From NCBI RefSeq assembly GCF_030867095.1, contig NC_081828.1, positions 1,379,001 to 1,443,000 on the forward strand: a stretch of DNA of 64,000 bases. The letters run 5' to 3'. Shown in pieces: positions 1-10,676 of the stretch (position 1 is its first letter; each line of letters begins with the position of its first letter). This stretch comes from Alligator mississippiensis. Taxonomy: Eukaryota; Chordata; Crocodylia; Alligatoridae. The translations under genes and the position numbers were made by a program. The notes below the pieces were generated by a model. The model was not told the DNA's origin, did not search any database, and saw nothing but the letters and a program-made list of their open reading frames with translations.

Positions 1-3000
1 ACAGGTGGGCCAGGCACTGGCCGAAGCAGGGCTGTGCAGAGACTGTGTCCGGAGGAGCTGCCTGGCTCCTCTGCTCCCGCAGGCTTGGTTTCCTCACCAG
101 GAGGGCAGAGATGGCCTCTGTGGCTGGGGCACGTGCTGGCCGCCTCGCTTCCAGGCCACACGGGCAAGGCCGGAGCGCGGGGTGGAGGTTTCTGCGGCTG
201 GGAGCAGGCGGGGGCTGGTTATGTGGTGTGTGTACAGACGTCTGCGGATGGGTGCAGGATTTGCATCTTGGCCGCTGACCTGCCAGGAAGGCTCTGGCAG
301 GACGGGCTGCTTGCAGCACCTCCCCAGGGTGCTGTTGTTGTAGCACGGGAGTTGGCTTAGGCGTCTGCTGGCTCAGGGAGCCCGTCAGGGTACTGGCTGA
401 TATATCCAAGCATCCGGGCGTCTTGACTCCTGCCCCAGCCTGGCACGACAGCACGATGCTTCCAGAGCCGCCAGCGTGGGGCTGCGCTGCATCCCGGGGC
501 GCTGGCCTGGGTGTTGTGGCTGCGGGACTGGGCGGGACGTGGCTCTGATGGGCTGAGGGCATGCAGCGGTGCTAGGGGTCGTGGCAGCGCAGCCTGGCTG
601 CCTCGGGGGCACCGGCCGCCCACCGCTGTCCAGTACTGGGGCCAGGTGGGGCCGCGCCTGCTGGCTTGTCACTTGTCGCCTCTGGTGCGGGGTGTGCTGA
701 GGCCTGCCCTGTCTGGGGAGCGCAGGGGTGCCCGGTGCCCATCCGTCCGTGTGCTCGTTGTGCTGTGCTGTGCTGGTGCTGAACCCTGGCCTGTGTGTGG
801 CTGAGGGGCTCGTCTGCGCTGCCGGGGGCGCGAGGCAGGCCGGCCTGTCCTGCACTGCTCCCAGCTAGACGCAGCTCCACCCTCTCCCGGGAGACCCCCG
901 TGCAGCCGTGTCTGCTCCCGGCTGCAGCTGCCCCAGTCTCTGCCCCCCTCCTGGGTCCAGTGTTGCCAAGCCGCGCATGGGAGCCTTGTAGCTCGGGGGG
1001 ACGGTGCGGGCTGGAGCCCTGGGCCCAGCCAGCATCTCTGGGCTTGGGCTGGTTCGTAGGCAGAAGCTCCTGCGCCCGCGCGGTCTCTGGTCTTGGTGAG
1101 AGGTGCAGGGAGGTGAGGGCAGGGGGTGCAGTGTCCGGTGGCATCTCTTGGAGGAGCGCTGAGCTGTCCCGTGGTGGCGGAGGCTGTCGGGACCAAGGCA
1201 GGTCTTTGTGGGCTTCAGGCCTGCTCCCTTCTGCGAGTCGCTATCCCCCTCTAGTGGCGTCCGGCCCCTGCAGCCTGGAGCTGCCGGGACCGAGCAGGAG
1301 TCGGCGCCGATCAGCTACCTGGCATAGCCCGAGTGTTCAGACCTGAGCCGCTCCAAGGGCTCCCCGTGCCCGCCGGCTGGCAGAGCCAGCTGTTATTGCC
1401 CAGGGGCCGACCCCCACTGGAGCCTCTGAACTGTTTGGACAATGGTTGGTGGCCTTCAGAAGTCGCTGCCCTTTCCTCTGGGTGTCCCTCGGGCGTGTGC
1501 GGCAGGGGCTGACGGCAGCACCGCAGGTGCCACGTGTCTCTCACGGGCACCGCCTGCTCCCTGCCGGCCAGTGCCCCTCTGCTGCTCGTGCCAGGAGCAG
1601 GGATGTTGCTCTCCTGGTCAGCGCTGCCCATGGCCAGGCACTGCTTGCTCCCACGGCAAATGTGCGTGGGCTCTGCTGCTGGTCCCCGTGCGTCCTTCAT
1701 TGTAGCTCTTCCTCCCCCGCCATCGTGCTCTTCCTCCAGACAGAAGGCCAAGGCCAGGCCTCCCGCAGCCCAACCTGGAGCTGAAGGAGCTGCTCTGCAC
1801 GGAGGAGGCTGAAATCCCGTCCTGAGGCCTGGACGTCGCTGCCCAGGGACGTCCCAAGGAGATGCGGGTACGTGGCAGTGGGATGGAGCATGACCCCATC
1901 CGCGCTGGCCCGTGCCATCCAGGAAAGGGCACTCACTCTGGAGCAAGACTGGAGATCAGCAAGACTGTCAGCCCCTGCTCTGACGCTGCCCGGCGCCAGC
2001 AGAGGATCCCATCCGGGGAGCCCCGCTCCAAGCCCCAGACGGGCACTTGGCTACAGCATCTTGCAGACAGAGAGGATGGCACTTTGGAGTGACCTCTCAC
2101 TGCCCACGGTTTGCCCCTCGCTTCCCATTCGGACGTGACTGGCTGCTCTCCACGTGCTCACGTCCAGCCCTTGTTCCCAGGAGGAGACATGGACTTGCTT
2201 TCCAGCTGTCTCTGGCCCCGAGCACGCCTGCGGGCGCTTCCTTCAGCCCTTCGCCCTGTTCTTCTGCCTCCAGTGTCTGCAGCCTTGCCGCTGCCCCCCG
2301 CACTGCTCTGCCACTGCCCCCAGCGCCCTGGGAGGGGAGCGGACTCCCATCTCACCTGCTGGCCCCGTGCCGGCCCTTCTCAGCACATCTGCCTACTGTG
2401 ACCCTTCGGACCTGCTTAGGGACCTAGTCCGCTGTGCAGCGGGCACATCCTGGGCACGTGCCTTGTGCGCATGCTGGTGTGACTGGGCCCTGCTGTCTGA
2501 GCTGCCTCATCCGTGCCACTCACTGGTTTGCCAGTCTGTCCACAGCCAGGACATGCCTGCTTGTGTCCCAGGCGCTGGGGCCGGCTGCAGGGTGAGGCTG
2601 TGTGCTACGAGGGCTCTGGCCTCGGCAAGCCAGGCCCCTGCCCACGCGGCGCCACGGTACAGAGCAGCCTCGCGCTGCATGTACGGACAGGGCCAGCTCT
2701 GACACGAGGCCCAAAGCCCACGGGCTACCTATCCTCCTTCCCTGCCTGAGTCCAGCCTCACACGGACCATCGCTGTTTGGGGCTGGCATCTTCTCGCCTC
2801 TGGGTGAGTTGCTGGCCAGGCTTGCCGGATGGGTCCAGGAGCACCGTGGCCTCTGTGCTAGGGGATGCCATGACCTGAGCACCGTCCACAAAGCCCTGCT
2901 GCCCTTTACTCCATCCGAACGCTCTCCCACTGCTGTGCCCAATGCAGCCGTGCTGGGCGCTCGCACCTGAGCTCTTTTGGTCTCCCATTCTGCGCTGGGG

Positions 3001-3236
3001 GTGCAGTGGGGTTTTCCACCCCAGGTGTGTCCTTGCTGGGGTGGGACGGTCTCCCTGCCGAGGCCGCCTTGCTTCTCTTGCTCTGCTCACCTTAGTTGAG
3101 CCACCTGTTCTCCCACCCGTGGTTCGCCAGAGTGCTCTAGAGCCAACCGCAGACAGTTCTCGCCTTCCTGCCTGCCTGCCTGCCTTCCTGCCTGCCTGTC
3201 TTCCGTCCTTCTGTCCTTCCACCGTCTCGTGCTGAT
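1..3236. other. No gene recognised; probably IPO13 intron
   Basis: I scanned both strands for IPO13 exons expected upstream of the one at 5805 (HEAT-repeat segments ending in a short phase-0 exon) and found none. The stretch is GC-rich and without convincing coding structure; the open frames in it are short and overlapping, as expected from GC-rich DNA. Its last 75 bases run into a pyrimidine microsatellite. The likeliest reading is intron of IPO13, but a missing or collapsed piece of assembly cannot be excluded. Confidence 0.4.
3163..3221. repeat. CCTG/CCTT microsatellite
   Basis: About 60 bases of imperfect CCTG and CCTT tetranucleotide units, a pyrimidine-only run on the plus strand. It sits just before the edge of an old CR1 copy. 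Confidence 0.8.
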
Positions 3237-3830
3237 CCAGCCTCCTTTGGAAACCTCCAGTGACAGAGTCCCCCCTGCCTTGGGCAGCCTGCGTCCCTGC
3301 CTCGTGGCCCTGACAGCAAGGAAGATGCTTCTGAGATCCCGCCTACACCTGCATTGCTCCACCAAGCTGTTGGTCCACATCGTGCTCTCTGCAGCAAGGG
3401 AGAAAAAGCGCTTTCCCTCTTCTTTACGGCACCTGCCCGATACCTGGATATTGCTGTCACCCCCCTGCCACCTGTCCCCTCTTCTGCAAGCTGAACACAC
3501 CTGCTTCTCTTGGCCTCTCCTCGTGCAGCCTCTTTCCAAACTGGATCGTGCATGTTGCCTGCCTCGACCTTCTCTAATGTCTCCACGTCCTCTTTAAAAT
3601 GCGGCGCCCAGAACGGCACGGGACACTCCTGGCGAGGCCCGCAGGCGTGATGCCCTGGGCGAGGCCTACCCAGCACCGTGGCACTCCTGCCTCGGGTCTT
3701 GCAGCTGATGCTCCTGCCGCTGCAGCCTTGAACAGCTTTTCCCTTTCTTGCAGCTGCAGCACGTTGCATGACCCAAGTCGTCATGATCCAGGGCATCGGC
3801 TCCAGCAGAAGGACCCGGACCTCTGGTCTC
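3237..3830 (-). mobile_element. CR1 LINE, old 5'-truncated copy
   Basis: The plus strand reads as the antisense of a CR1 3' part. In order it shows the segment around TTTGGAAACCTCCAGTGACA, a leucine-codon-poor 'GCAAGCTGAAC' block and the diagnostic ATGCGGCGCCCAGAAC block near 3600. Many substitutions and small gaps relative to better copies later in this window (for example 29507-30115) mark it as old. It lies in the presumed IPO13 intron. Confidence 0.7.
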
Positions 3831-5804
3831 CTAGATCTCAGAGGGTGCCTGTCTGCACAGGGAGGGCCCCGTTGGGGCAAGGACACTGGCCACAGTCTGG
3901 TGGTGCAGGCCCAGTCCCCAGCGCATCCCTGCTCCTGGCTTCCTTCACTCCGAACTGAACAGCCCGATGGCAGCTGCTGCAATGGCACACGGCCCTCGAG
4001 AGCCCGCTGAGACCGGAACGGCCATGCACCGGGCAAGGACGCTGCAGCCCCTGCACTGCTGCCCACCCGCCCCCAGCAGCTGCCGATGGAGCCTGGGATG
4101 CTGCTCCCTCACCCTGGAGCCAGCTGGCAGCAACTCTTCACCAGGCCTGGCTCTGGACAGCACTGGAGCTGTGGGACGGACCCTCCCGGGGACTCCCCCC
4201 TTCTACCGCTCCCCTGGAGAGCAACAGCTTTGGACAAGGAAACCTCAGCTCCCTCCTGTCTCCGTGGTATGTGGGCCTTGCTGGCCGGGGTGCAGGATCC
4301 CCGCTGAGCGGCAGGGGCTGTCCCGGGAGCCTGTCCTACAGCCGCCCTGCTCTGCACTCCTGTGGTCCGGCTAGGAGCCTTCTTGCCCTGGCTATCGAGA
4401 CCACCCCGTCCTTGCTCAGGCCTCCATGCGCCAGACCCCCCTTCCCTGTTGTCCTGCCCTTGCTGGAAGTCCCCCCACAGCTCATCCTGTGCAGCACGGC
4501 TGTGCAACTGCGAGTCCGGTGCCTTCCAGGAGCTTTTGGGAATGGAGACTTGCTCCCCTGGAGCTGCCCACCGCCTTCCCTGGCCTGCAGCTGGGCACAG
4601 CCCCCGGCTCGCTCCATCTTGGCTCCACCGCCCGCCCCATCGCAGAGCGTTCTGCTCCGGCCTTCCTGGCCCTGTAGGCTGGGGTTGCCTCGGCTTCTCT
4701 GGGAGTTGAGGCCCGGGGTCGGTGCAGGGGGGGCCCCGGCGTGGCCCCACCTCCAGAAACAGGTGGCCGGAGACAGCCCTGCAGTAGGAGCACTGTACAT
4801 GCGTGTACCACGAGGCCACAGCCGTGTGTGCGGCCTGGGCAGAGGGGCCCTGCACGCAAGGGTCACGCCAACGCCACGCAGTGCTTCCCCGACAGCCGCT
4901 GCCATCGGTGCGGCTCGGTCCACAACTGCGGGGTGGAGGAGGCAGGGCTCGCTGCGTCTGCTGCTTGCCGCCCCAGGTCTCTCTCAAGTGGCAGCTTCCT
5001 GTAGGCATCTCGGTAGGGCCCGGCCGGAGCCTCCCTGGCGTGGTGAGAGCATGGCCACCGCGGTGCCCGTCCAGGTGTCTGCCCGCCATGAGCGTGCGCG
5101 CAGCTGCCACGTGACGTCTGTACACACACACCTGCACAAGCGCGCAGCCCACGGCCGAGCCCAGCCTTGCAGGGGGCCCCGCGGCGTGGCTGGTGGGGGC
5201 TGCGTCTTGTGCCGTGGGCCAGGCCTGCGGCAAAGGAGGAGCCAGGGCCGCTCTGAACAGGGCGCAGCTTCCCGGCCCCCTGCGTGGCCTGGCGGGGCTG
5301 GGGCTCGGCCCCCAGCTGAGACCGGCGGTGCGTGTCCCGAGTGCCCCTGGGCCAGCAGTGGGTCTGGCCAGACCCCAGCCTGGCGCCCCTGTGCCCGGAG
5401 CTGCTGCTGTCCGTGGTGATGATGAGCAAGCCCTCCCCCACCCCCCCACTGACCTCTGCCCCGGCCTTGCCGCTGGTCCCAGCCCATCCCGGTGCCGTCT
5501 CGCCCTGGGAGAGCTGCCCCCGAGCGCCAGGGAGCAGAGGCCTCCGCTCGCCGTTGCTGCGTCCGAAGCTTTGCCCGCAGGCTGCTGCGGCATCGTCCCG
5601 GGGGCCAAGGGGCCCCCGGCTAATCCTGGCCTAACGTTTGGGGGCCACGGGGGCTCCCCCAGTGCCAGGCCCAGCCTTCACCGGGCAGGGCGGGACGGAG
5701 GCGCCCAGGTAAGTGCGTGCCCGGGGGCCACGCGGCGCCCAGGAGGCTGTGCCGGCCGCCCCATGGGGCCGTCTTTATTGGGTGCGTGTGTGTGTGCCCC
5801 GCAG
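3831..5804. other. No gene recognised; probably IPO13 intron
   Basis: GC-rich sequence between the old CR1 copy and the first recognised IPO13 exon. It has a good acceptor at its end (pyrimidine tract, TGCCCCGCAG ending at 5804). No stretch translates to the IPO13 residues that should precede the exon at 5805. A long open frame on the minus strand (4109-5608) has biased composition and no family resemblance. Confidence 0.4.
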
Positions 5805-7336
5805 GCGCTCAAGCGGAAGCCCGACCTCTTCCTGTGTAGCAACCTGGACGTCAAGGCCGTGTTCCAGTGCGGTGAGTAGCCCCGGGGGCGGGGGGGACAC
5901 GGGCTCCAGCCTGCGGGGCAGAGGCCGTGAGTTCGGCTGCAGGAGGGAGGGAGGCCGGGCCCGGGCGAGGTGGCCACAGCTGAGCTGGCGGTTTCTGCCC
6001 CGCAGGCGTCCTGTCGCTCAAGTTCCCCGAGGCCCCGACGGTCAGATCCTCCTGCGGGTTTTTCGTGAGTATCAGCCCCCCTCGTCCCACCCCGGGTCAT
6101 TCGCCCGCCCGCCTCGGGTCCCCGCTGACCCCTGGGGTGCTCAGCAAGACCGGGCAGGTCAGTGCTGTGCCGGCATGCTGCCAGGAGGAGCAGGGAGACC
6201 GTGCCTGTGGGCTGCAGGAGGGGCACGGGCATGGGCTGAGCCCCCAGCATCTCCCTGGCACTGCTCTGTGCCCGCGGCGGGAGGGTCGGGGTCCAGGCAG
6301 GCTTGCTGTGGGCGCCCCCCAGCCTGCGCTCCTCTTGCAGACGGAGCTGCTGCCGCGCTGTGGCGAGATCCCCCCCGTGGGGCAGGTGGTGCACGACGAG
6401 GGCAAGGTGCTGCTGCAGGCCGTATTGGAGGTGAGCGGGGGGGGGGCAGCGTTGGGGGGGCGGTTGTTCCCCGAGGGCTGCTCCGAGGCCAGGGCCAGCG
6501 CTGAGCGGGCCTGTCCCGTGTGCCACAGGGCATCGGTGGCCAAGCCTCGCGCAGCCTCATGGACCACTTCGCCGAGATCCTCTTCGCCCTGAACAAGCAC
6601 TGCTTCAGCCACCTGAGTCTCTGGATCAAGGAGGCGCTGCAGCCCGACGGCTTCCCCTCCGCCCGCGTCAGCCCCGAGCAGAAGGACACCTTCAGCCAGC
6701 AGATCCTCAGGTGCGTGCCCCCTGCCGATCCGGCGCGGCCCCGGGGAGCTCATGGCCCAGGCTGCTGCCACCAGAAGGGCAGGGCAGCTGCTGCGGCCGG
6801 TCCCTCACAGTGCCAGGCTGGGGACGGGGCTGTGCCAATGCTCCTGCTGGCCGGTCTGGCCCCTGCGCTCAGGTTCAGCCCCGCTGCACTGGGGCAGGAA
6901 GGGATTTCCCCCCTGCTCAGACTGGTGCGGACTGGGGCTTTGCCTTCCTCTGCAGCAGGGACATGGCCTCGGCCTGGGGTCTCTTGGGTGCATTGGGGGC
7001 ACTAATGCTTCCCCTGGGGCAGGGCTGGGGGCCATGGGCACTGGGCCTTATCATTGTGCTATGGGTGCAGGTCAGATGAAGCTGTGCGGGGGGTCTGGGC
7101 CGGGCTGATCCTGCCTGGAGCAGGGGCTGGGTGTGCTGCCACCCCCACGGGGCCCTGCCAGCAATGCAATGGCTGGGAAGGAGGTGGCCACGGTGCCCCT
7201 CCTGCCCGCTCAGGCCTGTCCCTGTGTCTCTGTCCACAGAGAGCGCGTGAACAAGCGGCGGGTGAAGGAGATGGTGAAGGAGTTCACACTGCTGTGCCGG
7301 GGGCTGCACGGCACCGAGTACACGGCGGACTACTGA
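5805..7336 (+). CDS. IPO13: Importin-13, C-terminal part (last five coding exons)
   Basis: Importin-13 is a karyopherin-beta that carries cargo both ways through the nuclear pore, bound to Ran-GTP. Exons: 5805-5871, 6006-6064, 6341-6430, 6529-6710 and 7240-7336. All have GT-AG ends and the phases close to 164 codons plus TGA. The translation starts ALKRKPDLFLC and ends GLHGTEYTADY, the family C-terminus, with DHFAEILFALNKHCFSHLSL in between. These residues are the final HEAT-type helices of a protein of about 960 aa, so roughly 800 N-terminal residues lie outside the window or in the unrecognised 5.8 kb upstream. A CR1 tail occupies the last intron. It is tail-to-tail with DPH2. Identity is very sure; the missing upstream exon within reach is odd. 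Confidence 0.95.
6795..7150 (+). mobile_element. CR1 3' tail copy (GC-rich tail subfamily)
   Basis: Inside the last IPO13 intron. It shows the tail signature CTGCACTGGGGCAGGAAGGG near 6883, then CTGCTCAGACTGG, CTTTGCCTTCCTCTGCAG, and near 7105 the CR1-like end CTGATCCTGCCTGGAGCAGG. The same order recurs in about a dozen places in the window. 5'-truncated, no coding part. Confidence 0.7.
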
Positions 7337-7710
7337 GCCCCGGCCAGCTCGGCCCGGACCCCGACCCCCACCCGCCCGCCCACCCCGCTGCCTCCTGGCT
7401 CGTAGCGTAACCCTCCCGCTAGAACTAACCCGCTCGGGACGCCTCGCCTGGCCCGCTGCACCGCGGCGTTGGCCCCTCCGCCCCCAGCATGCTCCCTCCC
7501 GGGGACGCGGGCGCCGGCAGTGCCCCGCAGCAGGCTGCAGGACCTGCGGGGTGGCCGGAGCGCAGTGACGGCCCTTGCTGCAGCCAGGCAGCCGCCTAGC
7601 CCTGCCAGAGGCCATCCGCGGCGGTGAGCGGCCTGGCCCGGCCCAGCCAACCTGTACGTGTGTGTGGTTGGGGGGGCCTGCACCTAATTATATTAAGGAG
7701 ATTTCTACCT
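7337..7710 (+). other. IPO13: IPO13 3' untranslated region (approximate)
   Basis: Follows the stop codon directly. No AATAAA or ATTAAA is present. The AT-rich patch CTAATTATATTAAGGAG at about 7683-7699 is the only candidate for a weak poly(A) signal, so the end is a guess. Confidence 0.35.
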
Positions 7711-9034
7711 CGTGGCTGTCGTTCTTCTGCTGCCTGGAGACCCTGCCCTGCTGCGGGGGAGGTTGAATTATCCCCCTACACCCCTGGAGCCACTGTTTCC
7801 CCTTCTTGGGCCCGGCTCTGCCCAGGGCCAGCAGTGGAGATGCCAGGGCTGAGGCAGCGCAAGGGGCAGGGGCAGCAGGTGGGCTGCAGGTGAAGGAGGG
7901 GGCCCAGCAGCATCTGCTTTGCTGGGAAACTGGGCAGGCCCCACGCAGGCTCACCCACCGGCTGTACCAGGAGCAAGGCCTCTCCCGTGCTGCACGTGGG
8001 GGGCACAGGGTGGCACCAGGCTGCGCTGCTCTCCCCCAGCAGCTGCTGGGGCCGGGACTCCAGGCCGTGCTGGCACTGGGGCAGCGGCTGGGTCTCTCGG
8101 GTCTGTGGGGAGAGGCCGTGCCACAGCCCAGCGCTGCAGGGGCCTGGGCCCACCGCAATGGGACTCTGCCTTGCACAGACCAGGCCGGGCAGCATCCATT
8201 GCCCCAGGGAGGCACCGACCCATGTCCTGGAGCCCTTCCTCAGGCATCGGCGGCAGGAGCTGGGAGGGCCCCAGCTCCATGTGTGGGGCAGGCACCAGGG
8301 AGGGACCAGAGCCTAAGGCTTCCCCATCCCCACACGGGCCGGGATGAGGGGCAATGCCACAGCACCTAGCTGCACCCCCATAGCCCGTGCCCAGCAGCCG
8401 CGCTGGATGAGAGCCGTGCCAAGCACCTGCTGCACATGAACACGCTTGAGGACACGAGGGGCCAGCAAGGATCCCCCCACCCCTTTCTGCTACAGGTACC
8501 CAGGGGTCTCCCCCCCTTCCCTGCGCCAGTGCTCCTGCTGGCACCAACCTGCAGGGTCCTGCCTGGAGGGTCTTGCCCCTTCGCTCAGGCTCAGCGCAAC
8601 GCTGCACTGGGGCAGGAAGGGATTTCTCCCTGCTCAGACTGGAGGGTTTTGCCTTCCTTTGCAGCGGGGACACAGCCTGGGCTCTGGAGTACTTAACAAC
8701 CTTCCTGGCCCCAGGCCGCGGGGCTGGGTGCTGGGGTGGGGACAGCGCGCAGCCGCAGGGAACAGGGCTCAGGGCCTTTTCCCAGCTGGAGCAGCAGCAG
8801 GAGGCTCGGACACCCGTTGACCGAGGCCCCAGGTCGGGCTGCAAGGCAGGATGGCAGTGGGGAAAGGTGCTGATCTGTCTGTCTTGATGGGGGCAGGGGG
8901 GGAAAAGGCATGGCTAGGCTGGATGTGACCCCCCCACCATTGCCCACCAGCCTGACAAGATCTGGAACCAGTGCTATGGGGCAGCAGTGACATGAGGGAG
9001 AGCCCCCTACCACCGGGCACCTGGCGCTGCTTGG
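7711..9034. other. IPO13-DPH2 intergenic flank; CR1 tail fragment
   Basis: No gene seen. At about 8515-8695 it holds a short plus-strand copy of the CR1 tail family (CTGCACTGGGGCAGGAAGGG near 8602, followed by CTGCTCAGACTGG). The rest is unique-looking GC-rich sequence. Confidence 0.55.
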
Positions 9035-10001
9035 TAGGGCCGTGCAAAATGTTGCCGGCAGTTTCATTTTGACGGTTTCAACTCATTTCGAGCTTGAAAC
9101 AGTGACGTCAAAACAGCCTCAAAACGAAACGGTTCGAATTCCGAAGCTCCAGCTGGGCTCGCCTGCAGGGAAACAAACTACAGCGATCGGGGAGGGAAGG
9201 AGCGCTCTCCTTACTGACTGCGCAGCTGGCCAGTGCCCGACGTCCTTCCCCGAGGTCCCTCCCTGTCCCCGGGCTCTGGGGATGGACATTAAAACTGCAT
9301 AAAGGCAGCATTGTTTGAACTGCCCTGCTTTCTGCCTTGGTGGGCGTCAGTTGAGTGAGGGCGCACCTTAACACACACACACACGCAGTGTCACCCACCC
9401 AGGGCACGAGTTTTGTCCGTCAGTGCCTAGGGGTGCAGAGCCCCAGAAGGCCTGCACCGATCTTGACAGCTGGCAGGTGTCGCGGCCGCAGCAGGGGCCA
9501 CCATCCCCGCAGCCGTCACCCTGCTGTGCTTTAGCGCCGTGTCACCCACGGCACGAGTTGTGCTTGGCCGCAGCTTGAGGGGCAGCTCCCCCCCAAACCC
9601 CTGCACCGATCTCCTTGAAACTGGGCAGGCGTCGTGGCCTCAGTAAGAGCTGCCAGCCCTGCAGCTGCGACCTCGCTGCGCCTTGCCACATACGCAACCT
9701 GAGTTTTGCTCTCAGGACTTTGGAGGTGCAGTTTCCCCAAAACCCCTGCACTTAACTCGCTGAAACTTGGCACGCGTCTTGCCCTCAGAAGAGGCTACCA
9801 TTCCTGCAAGTTTCATCCAAATCAAGCCAGAAATGACAAAGTTACAGGTTGTTTCATGCTTCCCCATTATAGCTTATGGGCAAAACATCAAAACAGCAGG
9901 AGGGTTTCGCCGAAACGAAACGGAACGGCGGTTTCAAATCGAAACGAAACGCTGCTGTCGAAACGCAAGTCAAAACAGAACAGTGCCGTTTCGCACACCT
10001 A
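9035..10001. mobile_element. hAT-like non-autonomous DNA transposon
   Basis: Ends are imperfect inverted repeats: TAGGGCCGTGCAAAA at the left, and TAGGTGTGCGAAACGG when the right end is read backwards. Both ends carry dense sub-terminal GAAAC/GTTTC motifs (9058-9135 and 9908-9995), as expected for transposase-binding arrays. Flanking 8-mers CTGCTTGG and CTGACTGC could be a decayed 8-bp target duplication, matching hAT. The 967-bp element is AT-richer than its surroundings and has no transposase frame. Its interior holds three diverged tandem units of about 150 bp. Superfamily assignment is inference from the ends. Confidence 0.6.
9387..9850. repeat. Three ~150-bp tandem units inside the hAT-like element
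   Basis: Units begin near 9387, 9539 and 9684. Each carries, in order, a CACCCA or CACATA start, a CACGAG/ACCTGAG-TTTTG block, CCCCTGCACCGATCT or CCCCTGCACTTAACT, a CTGGCAGG/TTGGCACG block with CGTCTTG or CGTCGTGG, and a GCCACC/GCTACC block. They are clearly related but diverged. Confidence 0.65.
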
Positions 10002-10507
10002 CTGACTGCCCGGGACACACGGGTGAAATGCACTGAGCCCCAGCTGCTGGCCTCATCTTGCCTGATAGCCCTGGGGCAGGGACCTCCCCCCTTGCCCCTT
10101 CCTCTGGCTACACCAGGCCGCTGGCCCATGTGCAGGGGGCTGGGGCCGCACAGGAGGCCCAGGCCTGTTGCAGCCATAGGGGTGAAGGAGCAGGGCCTCA
10201 GCAGTAGCCTGGAAGGCCGAGGACAGTGGATGCAACCCCCCACCCCATGATGCAGCGCCAGCGCAGCAACACCCAGAATAGCCCGTTACTGTGGCAACCA
10301 GCAAGTGTTTGAAATGCCCCAATTTAGCTGGGAGGTGAGGAATGAGCAGGAGCAGCCACAGGACCAGGGGCAAGGCCATGGGGCTGGGCTCCGTGGTCAG
10401 GGCAGCCTCCTAGCTCCTGCTGCCAGCGCTGGCACCAGGGTCGTGGGGCAGGGACGACGCAGCCCTGACCCATGCCAGCCGCCACGCCAAGCTCGCTCTG
10501 TCCAGTC
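10002..10507. other. Intergenic spacer before the DPH2 3' end
   Basis: Sequence between the transposon and the DPH2 poly(A) signal. Nothing recognisable as a gene or repeat. Confidence 0.5.
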
Positions 10508-10513
10508 TTTAAT
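10508..10513 (-). terminator. DPH2: DPH2 poly(A) signal ATTAAA
   Basis: TTTAAT on the plus strand reads ATTAAA on the minus strand, about 165 bases past the DPH2 stop. It implies a short 3' UTR. Confidence 0.65.
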
Positions 10514-10676
10514 GCAACACAAGCAGGGCCCAGGAAGGGCTACGTCTCCCCCAACCACCTGTCTGGGTGCCAGGGAGCCAGGCCCGGGCCCAGCCCGGGG
10601 GTCTCTGCTCCCCCAACAAGATCCGCAGCGCACGGAGGCCAGGCCAGGACATCACAGCACCTCCTCCTCGCTGGCG

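Noticed and set aside
4109-5608. A 499-codon minus-strand open frame
   Set aside because: Biased composition, no recognisable motif, no splice context, and it lies in presumed IPO13 intron.
5320-5708. A possible IPO13 exon ending at GCGCCCAG|GTAAGT (5708)
   Set aside because: The donor is good but none of the three frames reads as the IPO13 residues expected before ALKRKPDLF.
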